The notes beneath the pieces were generated by a model, which was not told the DNA's origin, made no database searches, and worked only from the letters and a program-made list of their open reading frames with translations. This document shows, piece by piece, positions 35,988 to 45,961 of a DNA stretch of 64,000 nt (its first letter is position 1; every line of letters starts with the position of its first letter). The position numbers and the translations under genes were made by a program. Source of the DNA: an uncultured Geobacter sp. (GTDB lineage Bacteria; Desulfobacterota; Desulfuromonadia; Geobacterales; CAIOGM01); NCBI GenBank assembly GCA_903857795.1, contig CAIOGM010000150.1, positions 51,397-115,396 of the forward strand, written 5' to 3'.

Positions 35988-36982
35988 TCTGGCGCTCCTG
36001 GCACTCTCCGCTGTTCCTCTCGGAACCAGGCGACGAAACGGGCGATCCCGCTCTCGATCTCCGTGGACGGCCGGTAACCGAGCTGGGAGGCGGACTTGGT
36101 CAGGTCAGCGAAGGTCAACTCCACATCGCCGATCTGCATGGGCAACTCCACCCGTTGCGCCGGCATTCCCATGGCCTCTTCCAGGACGGAGACGAGGCGC
36201 CGCAGTGCCACCGGCCGCGACTCACCCAGGTTGAAGATGCCGTAGCGGGGAATGTCGCCGCCGGTCCATTCCAGAGCCTTGATGACGCCGTCGATGATGT
36301 CATCAACATACGTGTAGTCCCGGCTCGTGCTCCCGTCACCATAGATCGGCAGCGGCTCTCCGCGGCTCAGCATCCTGGCGAATTTGTGGATCGCCAGATC
36401 AGGACGCTGCCGCGGTCCGTAGACCGTGAAAAAGCGGAGGCAGGCAATGGAGATACCGTAAAGGTGGTGCCAGGTGTGGCAGAGGAGTTCTCCCCCCTTC
36501 TTGGTGGCGGCGTAGGGTGAGATGGGGGTATCCACCGGGTCGGACTCCGCAAAGGGGACCGTGGGACTGTTGCCGTACACCGATGAGCTTGAGGCGAAGA
36601 GGATGCGGCGGACTCCGGCCGCCCGTGAGGCGTCCAGGAGATTGAGAGTCCCGCCGAGATTCACCTCGGCATAAAGAGCGGGGCGTTCGATGGAGGGGCG
36701 AACCCCGGCCATGGCCGCCAGGTGAATGACCGCCTCCGGTTCCCCCTCTCCCAGAGTCATCTCCAGAAACCGGCTGTCCCGAATGTCTCCTTCGGAGAGA
36801 GTCAGGGAGCGCCCCAGCCGCCGGGCCGTCTCAGCCACCTCCGCAAAATTACGCCGTTTGATGGCGGGATCATAGAAGTCGTTGAAATTGTCCAGCACGA
36901 TGAGGTCATGACCGAGGAGCAGGAGCCGCTCGCAGAGGTGTGAACCGATAAACCCGGCGCCGCCGGTGACGAAAATGTTCAT
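35984..36982 (-). CDS. NAD-dependent epimerase, UDP-glucuronate 4-epimerase type
   Basis: 332 residues, extended SDR. NAD-binding FVTGGAGFIGSHLCERL, LDNFNDFYDPAIKRRN (typical of CapI/LpsL UDP-glucuronate 4-epimerases), HLAAMAGVRPSIERP, catalytic FASSSSVYGN and SPYAATKKGGE (YxxxK), and PRQRPDLAIHKFARM. Would supply UDP-galacturonate for lipopolysaccharide or capsule. Overlaps the thioesterase start by 4 nt. Confidence 0.9.
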   Translation of the reverse strand: MNIFVTGGAGFIGSHLCERLLLLGHDLIVLDNFNDFYDPAIKRRNFAEVAETARRLGRSLTLSEGDIRDSRFLEMTLGEGEPEAVIHLAAMAGVRPSIERPALYAEVNLGGTLNLLDASRAAGVRRILFASSSSVYGNSPTVPFAESDPVDTPISPYAATKKGGELLCHTWHHLYGISIACLRFFTVYGPRQRPDLAIHKFARMLSRGEPLPIYGDGSTSRDYTYVDDIIDGVIKALEWTGGDIPRYGIFNLGESRPVALRRLVSVLEEAMGMPAQRVELPMQIGDVELTFADLTKSASQLGYRPSTEIESGIARFVAWFREEQRRVPGAPE

Positions 36983-37014
36983 TACAGGAGCACGACCTTT
37001 CCGGAGATATCAGC

Positions 37015-37791
37015 CTATTCCAGGATGACGATGGCGTTCTTCCCGGCCTTCACCGCCAGCTCCGCGGCTGCGGCAGGATCCAGGTTCTTGCCGACCCTGA
37101 CCCGGTACATGGTCCCCTTATCCTTGAGGACCGACTCGACCACATAGGCGGAGATACCCGCATCCTGCAGCCGCGCCTTGACCGCCAGCGCCTCGCTCTT
37201 GGACTGGTAGGAGGCGATCTGAACTACGTATTTCCCCTTGAGCTGAACCTTCTGCTGCTGATCGCCACTGGAGTCGGAAGTGGGAGCGACCGCCTGCAGT
37301 GGGGTGGAAGCCGGCGACTTCTGCTGCGCTTTTTCCTGTGGAGGGCTCTCCCGGTGCTCCTGTGGCGCCGGCGGTGGGGAGGCGTGCAGGGCGGAAGCCG
37401 ATGGAGAGGAGCCGCTCCCGGCCGGAGGAAGAGAGGCCCCGGGCCTGGGAAGAGCAGGCTCCGGCTTGGCAGGGTTCAAACCGGTACCGAGGAGGGCCTT
37501 CCCCGAGGGGAGGGTATTGTAGAAGGAGAGGTTCGGATCGGCAGGCCCGGTCGCCGGCGCCTGCGGAGGCGGAGGGGCAACCGCTGGTGCCGCCTTGGCG
37601 ACCCTCTCGGCGCCGGCCCTCAGGGCGTTAAGCTCCTGGCGGGACGGCTTGAGGAGAAACCAACTGCTGGCAAAACCGAGACCGTATCCGGCGATGAGGC
37701 ATCCCAGGGCGGTCAGGACGATATAACTCGCGACCCCCTGCTTCTTAGGACGGTTGGCGGTGCCGGTACGTCGTTCGCTGTAGTCAACCAT
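37015..37791 (-). CDS. SPOR-domain membrane protein
   Basis: 258 residues. Short basic cytoplasmic N-terminus, one transmembrane helix (about 22-46), a long Pro/Ala-rich periplasmic linker (60-185), and a C-terminal SPOR domain (YVVQIASYQSKSEALAVKARLQDAG to the end), which binds glycan strands stripped of stem peptides at the septum. Located 15 nt after argS; argS-SPOR pairing is seen in related genomes. Confidence 0.93.
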   Translation of the reverse strand: MVDYSERRTGTANRPKKQGVASYIVLTALGCLIAGYGLGFASSWFLLKPSRQELNALRAGAERVAKAAPAVAPPPPQAPATGPADPNLSFYNTLPSGKALLGTGLNPAKPEPALPRPGASLPPAGSGSSPSASALHASPPPAPQEHRESPPQEKAQQKSPASTPLQAVAPTSDSSGDQQQKVQLKGKYVVQIASYQSKSEALAVKARLQDAGISAYVVESVLKDKGTMYRVRVGKNLDPAAAAELAVKAGKNAIVILE

Positions 37792-37806
37792 GATCCAATC
37801 CCTTTT

Positions 37807-39489
37807 CTACATAGAGTCAGGAGCGGAAATCCCCAGGAGCCCCAGCCCGTTCTTCAAAACCGTGACGACACAGGAGAGGAGGAACAGCCTGGCTCCGGTG
37901 AGGGGCGCATCATCGGATATCACCCGGTTCTTGTTATAGAAGCCGTGGAAGAGTCCGGCCAACTCCTGAAGATAGGAGGTCAGCCGATGGGGCTCGAATG
38001 AGGCGGCGGCTCCCGCCACCATCTCGGGGAATCCGGCCATCAGCTTGATCAGCGCCAGCTCCTCGGGACTCTCCAGGCGGGAGCACGAAGCCGCCCGGAA
38101 GACGGGGGGGAAGAACCCTTTTTCGGCGGCGTTGGCGAAGATGCTCTTGATCCGGGCATGAGCATACTGGACATAGTAGACCGGGTTATCCAGGGTCTGC
38201 TGCTTGGCCAGGTCGATGTCGAAGATCAGTTGTGAGTCGGGCTTGCGCATGACGAAGAAGAAGCGGGTGGCGTCGCGCCCCACCTCATCGATGAGCTCCC
38301 GCAAGGTCACGTAACTTCCGGCCCGCTTGGAGATCTTCACCTCTTCCCCCCCCCGCATGACCGTAACCATCTGGTGGAGCAGATACTCGGGCCATCCCAA
38401 GGGGATTCCCGCATCAACCGCCTGCAGCCCGGCCCGTACCCGGGTTATGGTGCTGTGGTGGTCAGCCCCCTGCTCGTTGACGACCCGGACGAAACCCCGC
38501 TCCCACTTTCCCAGGTGGTACGCCACATCCGGGACGAAGTAGGTATAGCTCCCGTCGGCCTTGCGCATCACCCGATCCTTGTCATCGCCGAAATCGGTGC
38601 TTTTGAGCCAGAGCGCGCCATCCTGCTCATAGGTATGGTTGTTCTCCATGAGACGCCGGACCACAGCCTCGACCCTGCCGCTGGTATAGAGCTCCGACTC
38701 CAGGGAGTAGAGATCAAACCGGACGTCGAAGGCGGTGAGATCCTGGTCCTGCTCCCGCCTGAGAGAGGCCACGGCGAAAAGCCTGATGCTCTCCAGATCA
38801 TCGATATCACCGGTCGCTGTGACCTGCCGGGCGTCGGCCTCCACCGTCTCCCGCGCCAGATAGGCCCGGGCAAGCTCCCGGATATACTCCCCCTGGTAGC
38901 CGTCGGCCGGCCAGCGGGGGTCGTCGGACTCCACCCCCAGGCAGCGGGCCTGCACCGAGAGGGCCAGGTTGGTGATCTGGGCGCCGGCATCGTTATAATA
39001 GAACTCTCGGGTAACATCCCAGCCGGTGGCGTCCAGAAGTCGGCAGAGGGTGTCGCCGATGGCGGCCCCCCGGCCGTGACCGATATGGAGCGGACCGGTG
39101 GGGTTGGCGCTGACAAACTCCACCTGCACCCTCTTCCCCCCCCCCTGAGCGGAACGGCCGAAACCTGCCCCCTGCTCCTCGATGAGCGAGAGGGTCTCCT
39201 GCCAGGCGCTCCCCTTCAGGAAGAAGTTTATGAACCCGGGGCCGGCAATCTCCACCCGCTCCAGAAGGGAGCTCTCCGGGATGTGATCGACCAGCGCCTG
39301 GGCTATGGCTCGGGGAGATTTCTTTTCGGGACGGGCCAGGGAAAGCGCGGCGTTGGTGGCGTAATCACCATGACCCTCCTGAGCCGGAACCTCTACCACC
39401 ACGGGAGGGATCTCCCCTGACGAGAGGGTGTTATCGGCAAAACAGGCGGCAACGGCCTGGATGACCAGTCGGCGAACCTGCTCTTTCAT
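37807..39489 (-). CDS. argS: Arginyl-tRNA synthetase
   Basis: 560 residues, class Ia. N-terminal tRNA-recognition domain, HIGH motif in [20 protein letters not shown], the KMSKS-equivalent [12 protein letters not shown], and the DALR anticodon-binding domain at the end with an [18 protein letters not shown] stretch. Complete and of normal length. The start overlaps the small Cys-rich gene by 4 nt. Confidence 0.98.
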   Translation of the reverse strand: MKEQVRRLVIQAVAACFADNTLSSGEIPPVVVEVPAQEGHGDYATNAALSLARPEKKSPRAIAQALVDHIPESSLLERVEIAGPGFINFFLKGSAWQETLSLIEEQGAGFGRSAQGGGKRVQVEFVSANPTGPLHIGHGRGAAIGDTLCRLLDATGWDVTREFYYNDAGAQITNLALSVQARCLGVESDDPRWPADGYQGEYIRELARAYLARETVEADARQVTATGDIDDLESIRLFAVASLRREQDQDLTAFDVRFDLYSLESELYTSGRVEAVVRRLMENNHTYEQDGALWLKSTDFGDDKDRVMRKADGSYTYFVPDVAYHLGKWERGFVRVVNEQGADHHSTITRVRAGLQAVDAGIPLGWPEYLLHQMVTVMRGGEEVKISKRAGSYVTLRELIDEVGRDATRFFFVMRKPDSQLIFDIDLAKQQTLDNPVYYVQYAHARIKSIFANAAEKGFFPPVFRAASCSRLESPEELALIKLMAGFPEMVAGAAASFEPHRLTSYLQELAGLFHGFYNKNRVISDDAPLTGARLFLLSCVVTVLKNGLGLLGISAPDSM

Positions 39490-39653
39490 TGCTCTGCTCC
39501 CTCCCCTTCCTTCTTTTCAACAGGCTCTTTCAACGAAACATCCCTGCAGTAATCGGGGCAATGTGCTCCACCATCAGGCACACAGAATTTCTTGGCGCAG
39601 TTTTCCCGCCAGGCACAGTTGGCGCAGAATTGTCTGCCACTCTTTCCACTCAT
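39486..39653 (-). CDS. Small six-cysteine protein of unknown function
   Basis: 55 residues starting at ATG 39653 after AAGGAGAG. The start overlaps the bluB stop (ATGA) and the stop overlaps argS, so it is tightly embedded. Six cysteines in an FCANC...C...C...HC..YC pattern (Cys10, 13, 19, 24, 32, 36) suggest a zinc or Fe-S site; a Lys/Glu-rich tail follows. I do not recognise it. The overlaps on both sides and the strong ribosome site support a real gene. Confidence 0.75.
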   Translation of the reverse strand: MSGKSGRQFCANCAWRENCAKKFCVPDGGAHCPDYCRDVSLKEPVEKKEGEGAEQ

Positions 39654-40303
39654 TCCTGCTCTCCTTGCCACCGCTCCCGGTGAACCAGTGAATCCATGGC
39701 GACCCGCGGCAGCCAACCGGCGGTTTCCAGTTCGGGCTTCTCATGAAAATGCGAGACATAGCCGACACAGAGATAGGCGATGGGGATGATCTCGGGTGGA
39801 ATCCCCAGGGCGCTCCGGAGGGCGTCATGATGAATGATGCTGACCCAGCCAACCCCGAGGTTCTCTGCCCGCGCCGCAAGCCAGAGGTTCTGTACTGCAC
39901 AGACGGCGCTGTAGAGATCCATCTCCGGATTGGCCGTCCGGCCGATGACCACCGGTCCCGTGCGCGACTGGTCACAGGTGACACAGATCCCCAGCGGAGC
40001 ATCGGTGATCCCCTCCAGTTTCAATGACTGGTAGAGTGTGCGCCGCTCCCCCTGGAACAGGGCCGTGGCCTCCTCATGGGCGACCTGAAACCCCTCCTTG
40101 ACCCGGCGTTTCACCTCCGGATCCGTGACGACAATAAAATCCCACGGCTGCATGAAGCCGACGCTGGGGGCATGATGCGCCGCCTCAAGAATTCGGCTAA
40201 GAACTGCGGCGGGGACCGGTTCCGGGAGAAATTCGCCCCGGACGTCTCGGCGGGTATAGATCGCCTTGTAGACTGCCGCGCGCTCCGCGTCTGAAAACAG
40301 CAT
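39650..40303 (-). CDS. bluB: 5,6-dimethylbenzimidazole synthase BluB
   Basis: 217 residues, nitroreductase fold. YKAIYTRRDVRGEFLPEPV, AAHHAPSVGFMQPWDFIVV and RTANPEMDLYSAVCAVQNLWLAARAENLGVGWVS match BluB, which turns reduced FMN plus oxygen into the lower ligand of cobalamin. The oxygen need fits an aerotolerant host. No cobalamin riboswitch or other cob genes are nearby. Confidence 0.9.
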   Translation of the reverse strand: MLFSDAERAAVYKAIYTRRDVRGEFLPEPVPAAVLSRILEAAHHAPSVGFMQPWDFIVVTDPEVKRRVKEGFQVAHEEATALFQGERRTLYQSLKLEGITDAPLGICVTCDQSRTGPVVIGRTANPEMDLYSAVCAVQNLWLAARAENLGVGWVSIIHHDALRSALGIPPEIIPIAYLCVGYVSHFHEKPELETAGWLPRVAMDSLVHRERWQGEQE

Positions 40304-40339
40304 GAAGAGGTACTCCTTATGGCGGCTAAGGCCGGATCG

Positions 40340-40669
40340 TTAGCGGAGCGAAGAGCTCCGGACGGGGATGACTGCACCCTTCGGCTCCGGAGTGGTCTTG
40401 GTGGAAAATTGATAGATTATCTCGTTGGGGCGCACCAGGCCGAACTCTTTCCGGGCGATGCTTTCCAGGTAGCGGCGGTCTGATTTCAACGCCACGATCT
40501 CTCGCTTGAGCTGTTCATTGTCCCCCTTTATCTGGGCGGCCTTCTTCTGGATCTCCATCTTCTCCTCGGTCAGGCGGTGGATGCGCAGGACTCCCCGCTC
40601 ACCAAAGACGGTGAAGAAGAGGATGAAGAGAATAAGTGCTGCGGGGATGATGAAGAAGCTTCTGCTCAT
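40340..40669 (-). CDS. ftsB: FtsB-like septum formation initiator
   Basis: 109 residues. N-terminal membrane helix (SFFIIPAALILFILFFTVFG), then a coiled coil (about 30-70) rich in Glu/Lys/Leu, and a short C-terminal region (YLESIARKEFGLVRPNEIIYQF) typical of FtsB/DivIC. Part of the FtsQLB divisome complex. Lies between lepB and bluB on the same strand. Confidence 0.88.
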   Translation of the reverse strand: MSRSFFIIPAALILFILFFTVFGERGVLRIHRLTEEKMEIQKKAAQIKGDNEQLKREIVALKSDRRYLESIARKEFGLVRPNEIIYQFSTKTTPEPKGAVIPVRSSSLR

Positions 40670-40722
40670 GGGTCTGCCTGGTCCCGGTCATCGGGAGCAC
40701 TAGCTCACCGAATTGGAAGAGC

Positions 40723-41391
40723 TCAATCGATCAGCTTGCCGATGCTGCGCCACCTGACCCGGAAATGTTCATTATCCCAAGACCAGTATTTGATGAAAGC
40801 CAGCCCCTTGATCTTGTCGCTCTTGACGAAACCCCAGAAACGGCTGTCGTAAGAACGGTCACGGTTGTCCCCCATCATGAAATAAGAGTCAGCAGGAACC
40901 TTGACCGGCCCCATGTTATCCCGGGGGTTCTGCTCCTTGGGGAAGAGGTCGGACTCCTTGTGCACCTCGTGGGGATTGTTGTAGGGGACGCCGTTGACGT
41001 AGACCTTCTTCTCCTTCACCTGGATGGTATCTCCGGGGGTTCCGATGACTCGCTTGATGAAGTCCTTGCTCGGGTCTTCAGGGTATTCGAAGACCATCAC
41101 GTCGCCCCGCCTGGGGTCGCGGATCTTCAGATAACGCCCCTCCATGAACGGGATTTTCATGCCGTAGATGAACTTGCTGACGAGGATATGATCACCGATG
41201 GCGAGGGTATCCTCCATGGAACCGGAGGGGATCTTGAACGCCTGGACGATGAAGGTCCGGATGATGAGCGCCAGGATGACCGCCACGACGATGGACTCGG
41301 CATACTCCCTGACGATATGCTTCTTCTTCGGTTGGGCTGGTGCGGCGGAGGTGGTTGCACTCACCGGCGTGGTCACGTTCTCTTCTGCCAT
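40723..41391 (-). CDS. lepB: Signal peptidase I
   Basis: 222 residues. One membrane anchor (about 32-52), catalytic Ser58 in IPSGSMEDTLAIGD and Lys113 in FIKRVIGTPGD, and box E GDNRDRSYDSRFWG. Removes signal peptides from exported proteins such as those at 5942, 12119 and elsewhere. An Ala/Thr-rich N-terminus precedes the anchor. Confidence 0.97.
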   Translation of the reverse strand: MAEENVTTPVSATTSAAPAQPKKKHIVREYAESIVVAVILALIIRTFIVQAFKIPSGSMEDTLAIGDHILVSKFIYGMKIPFMEGRYLKIRDPRRGDVMVFEYPEDPSKDFIKRVIGTPGDTIQVKEKKVYVNGVPYNNPHEVHKESDLFPKEQNPRDNMGPVKVPADSYFMMGDNRDRSYDSRFWGFVKSDKIKGLAFIKYWSWDNEHFRVRWRSIGKLID

Positions 41392-41403
41392 GTAAAATTC
41401 CTT

Positions 41404-41470
41404 AGGTTGAGGTTAAGGTTAAGGTTAAGCTTAAGGCAAGACGTTCCTAGCCTCAACCTCAACCTTAACC
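41404..41470. repeat. GGTTAA/GGTTGA hexamer inverted repeat
   Basis: AGGTTGAGGTTAAGGTTAAGG on the left and CCTCAACCTCAACCTTAACC on the right form an imperfect 20-bp hairpin that fills the lepA-lepB spacer. Same hexamer family as 32763-32818. Confidence 0.85.
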
Positions 41471-41477
41471 TGCTTCA

Positions 41478-43286
<1,809 letters not shown>

Positions 43287-43434
43287 GTCCGCCTTGTACT
43301 GCTGGAGATTAATCGTGTGAGAATAGTCGAATCACTCTGGGTTGTAAAGATTTTTCCGGCTTTAAGTATCACTGAGCCGTTCGGCGCCCCTGAAGAGGAG
43401 AGAGAAGGAGAGCTCTCGCCTGCTTTTCCTCATC

Positions 43435-43452
43435 CCTTGACAAAGGTCAAGG
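43435..43452. promoter_or_regulatory. Palindromic operator, HcpR-type
   Basis: Perfect inverted repeat CCTTGAC-N4-GTCAAGG, 96 nt before hcp in the lepA/hcp divergent spacer. Its core TTGAC-N4-GTCAA matches the operator I know for HcpR, the CRP/FNR-type regulator that induces hcp under nitrosative stress. The hcpR gene is not in the window. Confidence 0.7.
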
Positions 43453-43547
43453 CGCCCCGACCCGTTAGTCTGTATGTTTCGGCCACCAGCAGCAGTAACC
43501 ACCGGTAGGCAAACGCCACCGACACCACACCATAAGGAGAATGAACA

Positions 43548-45188
43548 ATGTTCTGTAACCAGTGCGAACAGGCGGCAAAGGGGATCGGCTGTGACATCCA
43601 GGGAGTCTGCGGCAAAGAGCCACAGACGGCGGCGCTTCAGGATCTCCTCATCTTCGGCCTCAAGGGGCTTGCCATTTACGCTGATGCGGCGCGGCAGCTC
43701 GACGCAAAGGATGACACCCTCGATCTCTTCGTGGTTGAGGGGCTCTTTACCACCGTGACCAATGTGGACTTCGATCCGGCCGACATCAGCGCCAAGGTCC
43801 GGGAGTGCCATCTCAACCAGCTGAAGGCCAAGAGCCTCTACGAAACGGCCTATGCCGCCAAAAACGGCGCCGCCGCTCCGGCCATCGCCAACGCCTACCT
43901 GGGATGGACACCGGCTACGGAGCTGGCGGGGCTGGTTGCTCAAGGGGAGGAGCACGGCATCAATACCCAGCACAGCGACGAGAATGTCCGCTCCACCATC
44001 GAGATTCTCATTTACGGCCTCAAGGGGATGGCGGCTTACATGGATCACGCTCAGACCCTCGGCAGGACAGACGAAGAGATCCTCGCCTTCTTCCATAAGG
44101 CCCTGGCCGCCACCACCGATCCGAACCTGGGGCTCATGGATTTCGTGGGGCTGAGCATGGAGTGCGGCCGGCTCAACCTGAAGACCATGGAGCTCCTGAG
44201 CCTGGCTCACAGTGAAACCTACGGCGCACCGACCCCCACCCCGGTCAACCTGGGGACCAGAGCCGGCAAGGGGATCCTCGTCTCCGGCCACGACCTGAAG
44301 ATGCTGGAAGAGCTCCTCAAGCAGACCGAGGGGAAAGGGATCAACATCTACACCCATGGCGAGATGCTCCCGGCCCATGGCTACCCCGGGCTCAAGAAGT
44401 ACCCTCACCTGGTGGCCAACTATGGCGGGGCCTGGCAGGATCAGGCCAAGGAGTTCCCGCTCTTCCCCGGCGCCATCATCTTCAACACCAACTGCATCCA
44501 GCGTCCCGCCGCCACCTACCTTGACCGGCTCTACTCCTGGGGGCTCGTCCAGTGGCCCGGCGTGAAGCATGTAAACGGCTGGGACTTCGGCGAGGTCATC
44601 GCCAAGGCTCTGGAATGCCCCGATCTCCCCGAGGCCCCCGGCCAGGAGATCCTCACCGGCTTCGGTCACAATGCTGTCCTGGGGGTGGCGGACAAGGTCA
44701 TCGCCGGAGTCAAATCCGGCGCCATCCGGCACTTCTTCCTCATCGGTGGCTGCGATGGCGCAAAACCGGGGCGCAACTACTTCACCGAATTCGCCGAGAA
44801 GGTCCCCGCTGACTGCGTCATCCTGACCCTGGCCTGCGGCAAGTACCGCTTCAACAAGCTGGAGTTCGGCGACATCGGCGGCATCCCGCGGCTCCTCGAC
44901 CTGGGGCAGTGCAACGACGCCTACTCCGCCATCCAGATCGCCGTGGCCCTGGCGGGCGCCTTCGGCTGCGGAGTCAACGACCTGCCGCTCTCCCTGATCA
45001 TCTCCTGGTATGAGCAGAAGGCGGTGGTGATCCTCCTGACCCTGCTCCACCTGGGGATCAAGAACATCAAGATCGGCCCGGCCCTGCCGGCCTTCATCAC
45101 CCCCGCCATTCTCAACTTCCTGGTGGAAAACTTCAACCTCTCCCCCATCGGCACCGCAGAAGGGGATCTGAAACAGATCCTCGGCTGA
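43548..45188 (+). CDS. hcp: Hybrid cluster protein (hydroxylamine/NO reductase)
   Basis: 546 residues, ribosome site AAGGAGAA. N-terminal cysteines Cys3, Cys6, Cys15, Cys21 (C-x2-C-x8-C-x5-C) are the class I pattern that binds a [4Fe-4S] cluster. Hybrid [4Fe-2S-2O] cluster ligands come from later motifs such as GHDLKMLEELLKQ, FNTNCIQRP and GGCDGAKPGRNYF. Reduces NO or hydroxylamine. Probably controlled through the palindrome at 43435-43452 and ended by the hairpin at 45215-45246. Confidence 0.96.
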   Translation: MFCNQCEQAAKGIGCDIQGVCGKEPQTAALQDLLIFGLKGLAIYADAARQLDAKDDTLDLFVVEGLFTTVTNVDFDPADISAKVRECHLNQLKAKSLYETAYAAKNGAAAPAIANAYLGWTPATELAGLVAQGEEHGINTQHSDENVRSTIEILIYGLKGMAAYMDHAQTLGRTDEEILAFFHKALAATTDPNLGLMDFVGLSMECGRLNLKTMELLSLAHSETYGAPTPTPVNLGTRAGKGILVSGHDLKMLEELLKQTEGKGINIYTHGEMLPAHGYPGLKKYPHLVANYGGAWQDQAKEFPLFPGAIIFNTNCIQRPAATYLDRLYSWGLVQWPGVKHVNGWDFGEVIAKALECPDLPEAPGQEILTGFGHNAVLGVADKVIAGVKSGAIRHFFLIGGCDGAKPGRNYFTEFAEKVPADCVILTLACGKYRFNKLEFGDIGGIPRLLDLGQCNDAYSAIQIAVALAGAFGCGVNDLPLSLIISWYEQKAVVILLTLLHLGIKNIKIGPALPAFITPAILNFLVENFNLSPIGTAEGDLKQILG

Positions 45189-45214
45189 TGGCGGGGAGCT
45201 GAACTGATGTAATG

Positions 45215-45246
45215 GAAACGGCGCGGATCACATCCCGCGCCGTTTC
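45215..45246 (+). terminator. Hairpin after hcp
   Basis: Perfect 12-bp stem (45215-45226 with 45235-45246), 8-nt loop, 26 nt after the hcp stop. A short T-containing tail follows (TAGTT). Confidence 0.7.
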
Positions 45247-45302
45247 TAGTTAAGCACCGCCTCACGGTGACTCTGCACCTTTTGCGGCGTCACCCCGCCT
45301 CA

Positions 45303-45351
45303 TCCTTCACCCCTCACGCTTCACTCCTCGCAGATCACGCGTCACCGCTCA
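45303..45351 (-). repeat. 7-nt array (NNNNTCA) containing the TPR gene stop
   Basis: Seven contiguous heptamers, six ending in TCA (TCCTTCA, CCCCTCA, CGCTTCA, CTCCTCG, CAGATCA, CGCGTCA, CCGCTCA). The last TCA (45349-45351) is the stop codon of the minus-strand TPR gene. Degenerate units continue to the left from about 45286. Confidence 0.8.
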
Positions 45352-45837
45352 CCGCAGATGCAGCCTCGTACCGAGTTTTCCCAGGATGACGTTGAGCGGG
45401 TGGCCGCGATCCAGGGCCGGGATGACCGGCGGCTTGCGCCAGCCGAGCCGGGCGAGTTCCGCCTGGATAGAGTCACTGCTGCCGTGGAGGAGGCCGTTGC
45501 GAAAGAGCCGGATCGCCTCTTTCCTCTCCCCCGCAGCCAGACGAACCCGCCCCAGATTGAGATAATGCTCGACTCTCCTCGGCTCCACGGCGATGGCGTC
45601 ACGGCAGAGCTGTACTGCAGTGTCGAAATCGTGTCGCTCCCGGGCGATACAGACCGCCAGGTAGGAACAGAAGAGGGGTTCCTCCAGGTAAGCCTCTTCG
45701 CTCTTCTCCAGCAGCAGCAAACCGTTCGCCGTATCCCCCGCCTCGATGGTAGCCACCCCCCGGCTGAAGAGCTCCTTCAGTTCAAACTCCTGCATCACGC
45801 TGCTGCTTCCCGCATCCTTGGCCGACACCAGAGGCAT
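45349..45837 (-). CDS. TPR-repeat protein
   Basis: 162 residues from the ATG at 45837; an ATG two codons upstream sits only about 3 nt from GGAG, so the second is better placed. Helical repeat region with two recognisable TPR-like units (about 60-125; HYLNLGRVRLAAGERKEAIRLFRNGL is the clearest). No signal peptide. Probably a protein-interaction module; partner unknown. The last codons lie in a 7-nt array. Confidence 0.8.
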   Translation of the reverse strand: MPLVSAKDAGSSSVMQEFELKELFSRGVATIEAGDTANGLLLLEKSEEAYLEEPLFCSYLAVCIARERHDFDTAVQLCRDAIAVEPRRVEHYLNLGRVRLAAGERKEAIRLFRNGLLHGSSDSIQAELARLGWRKPPVIPALDRGHPLNVILGKLGTRLHLR

Positions 45838-45905
45838 GGTCATTCTCCTTTCGGCAGCCTATTGACCGCCCGGTGAAAACCTTTGCAAAAACGTTGCCGG
45901 ATAAC

Positions 45906-45933
45906 AGAAGGGCCCGGTTTCCCGGGCCCTTCT
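45906..45933 (-). terminator. Terminator of the cytochrome gene
   Basis: Perfect 12-bp GC-rich stem (45906-45917 with 45922-45933), 4-nt loop, located 29 nt beyond the stop of the minus-strand cytochrome gene. No U-run on the minus strand. Confidence 0.65.
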
Positions 45934-45961
45934 GTCATAACTCAGCGCGGTCTGACGAAAA

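Noticed and set aside
43362..45050. Minus-strand open frame opposite hcp
   Set aside because: Antisense shadow; it would also swallow the palindromic operator.
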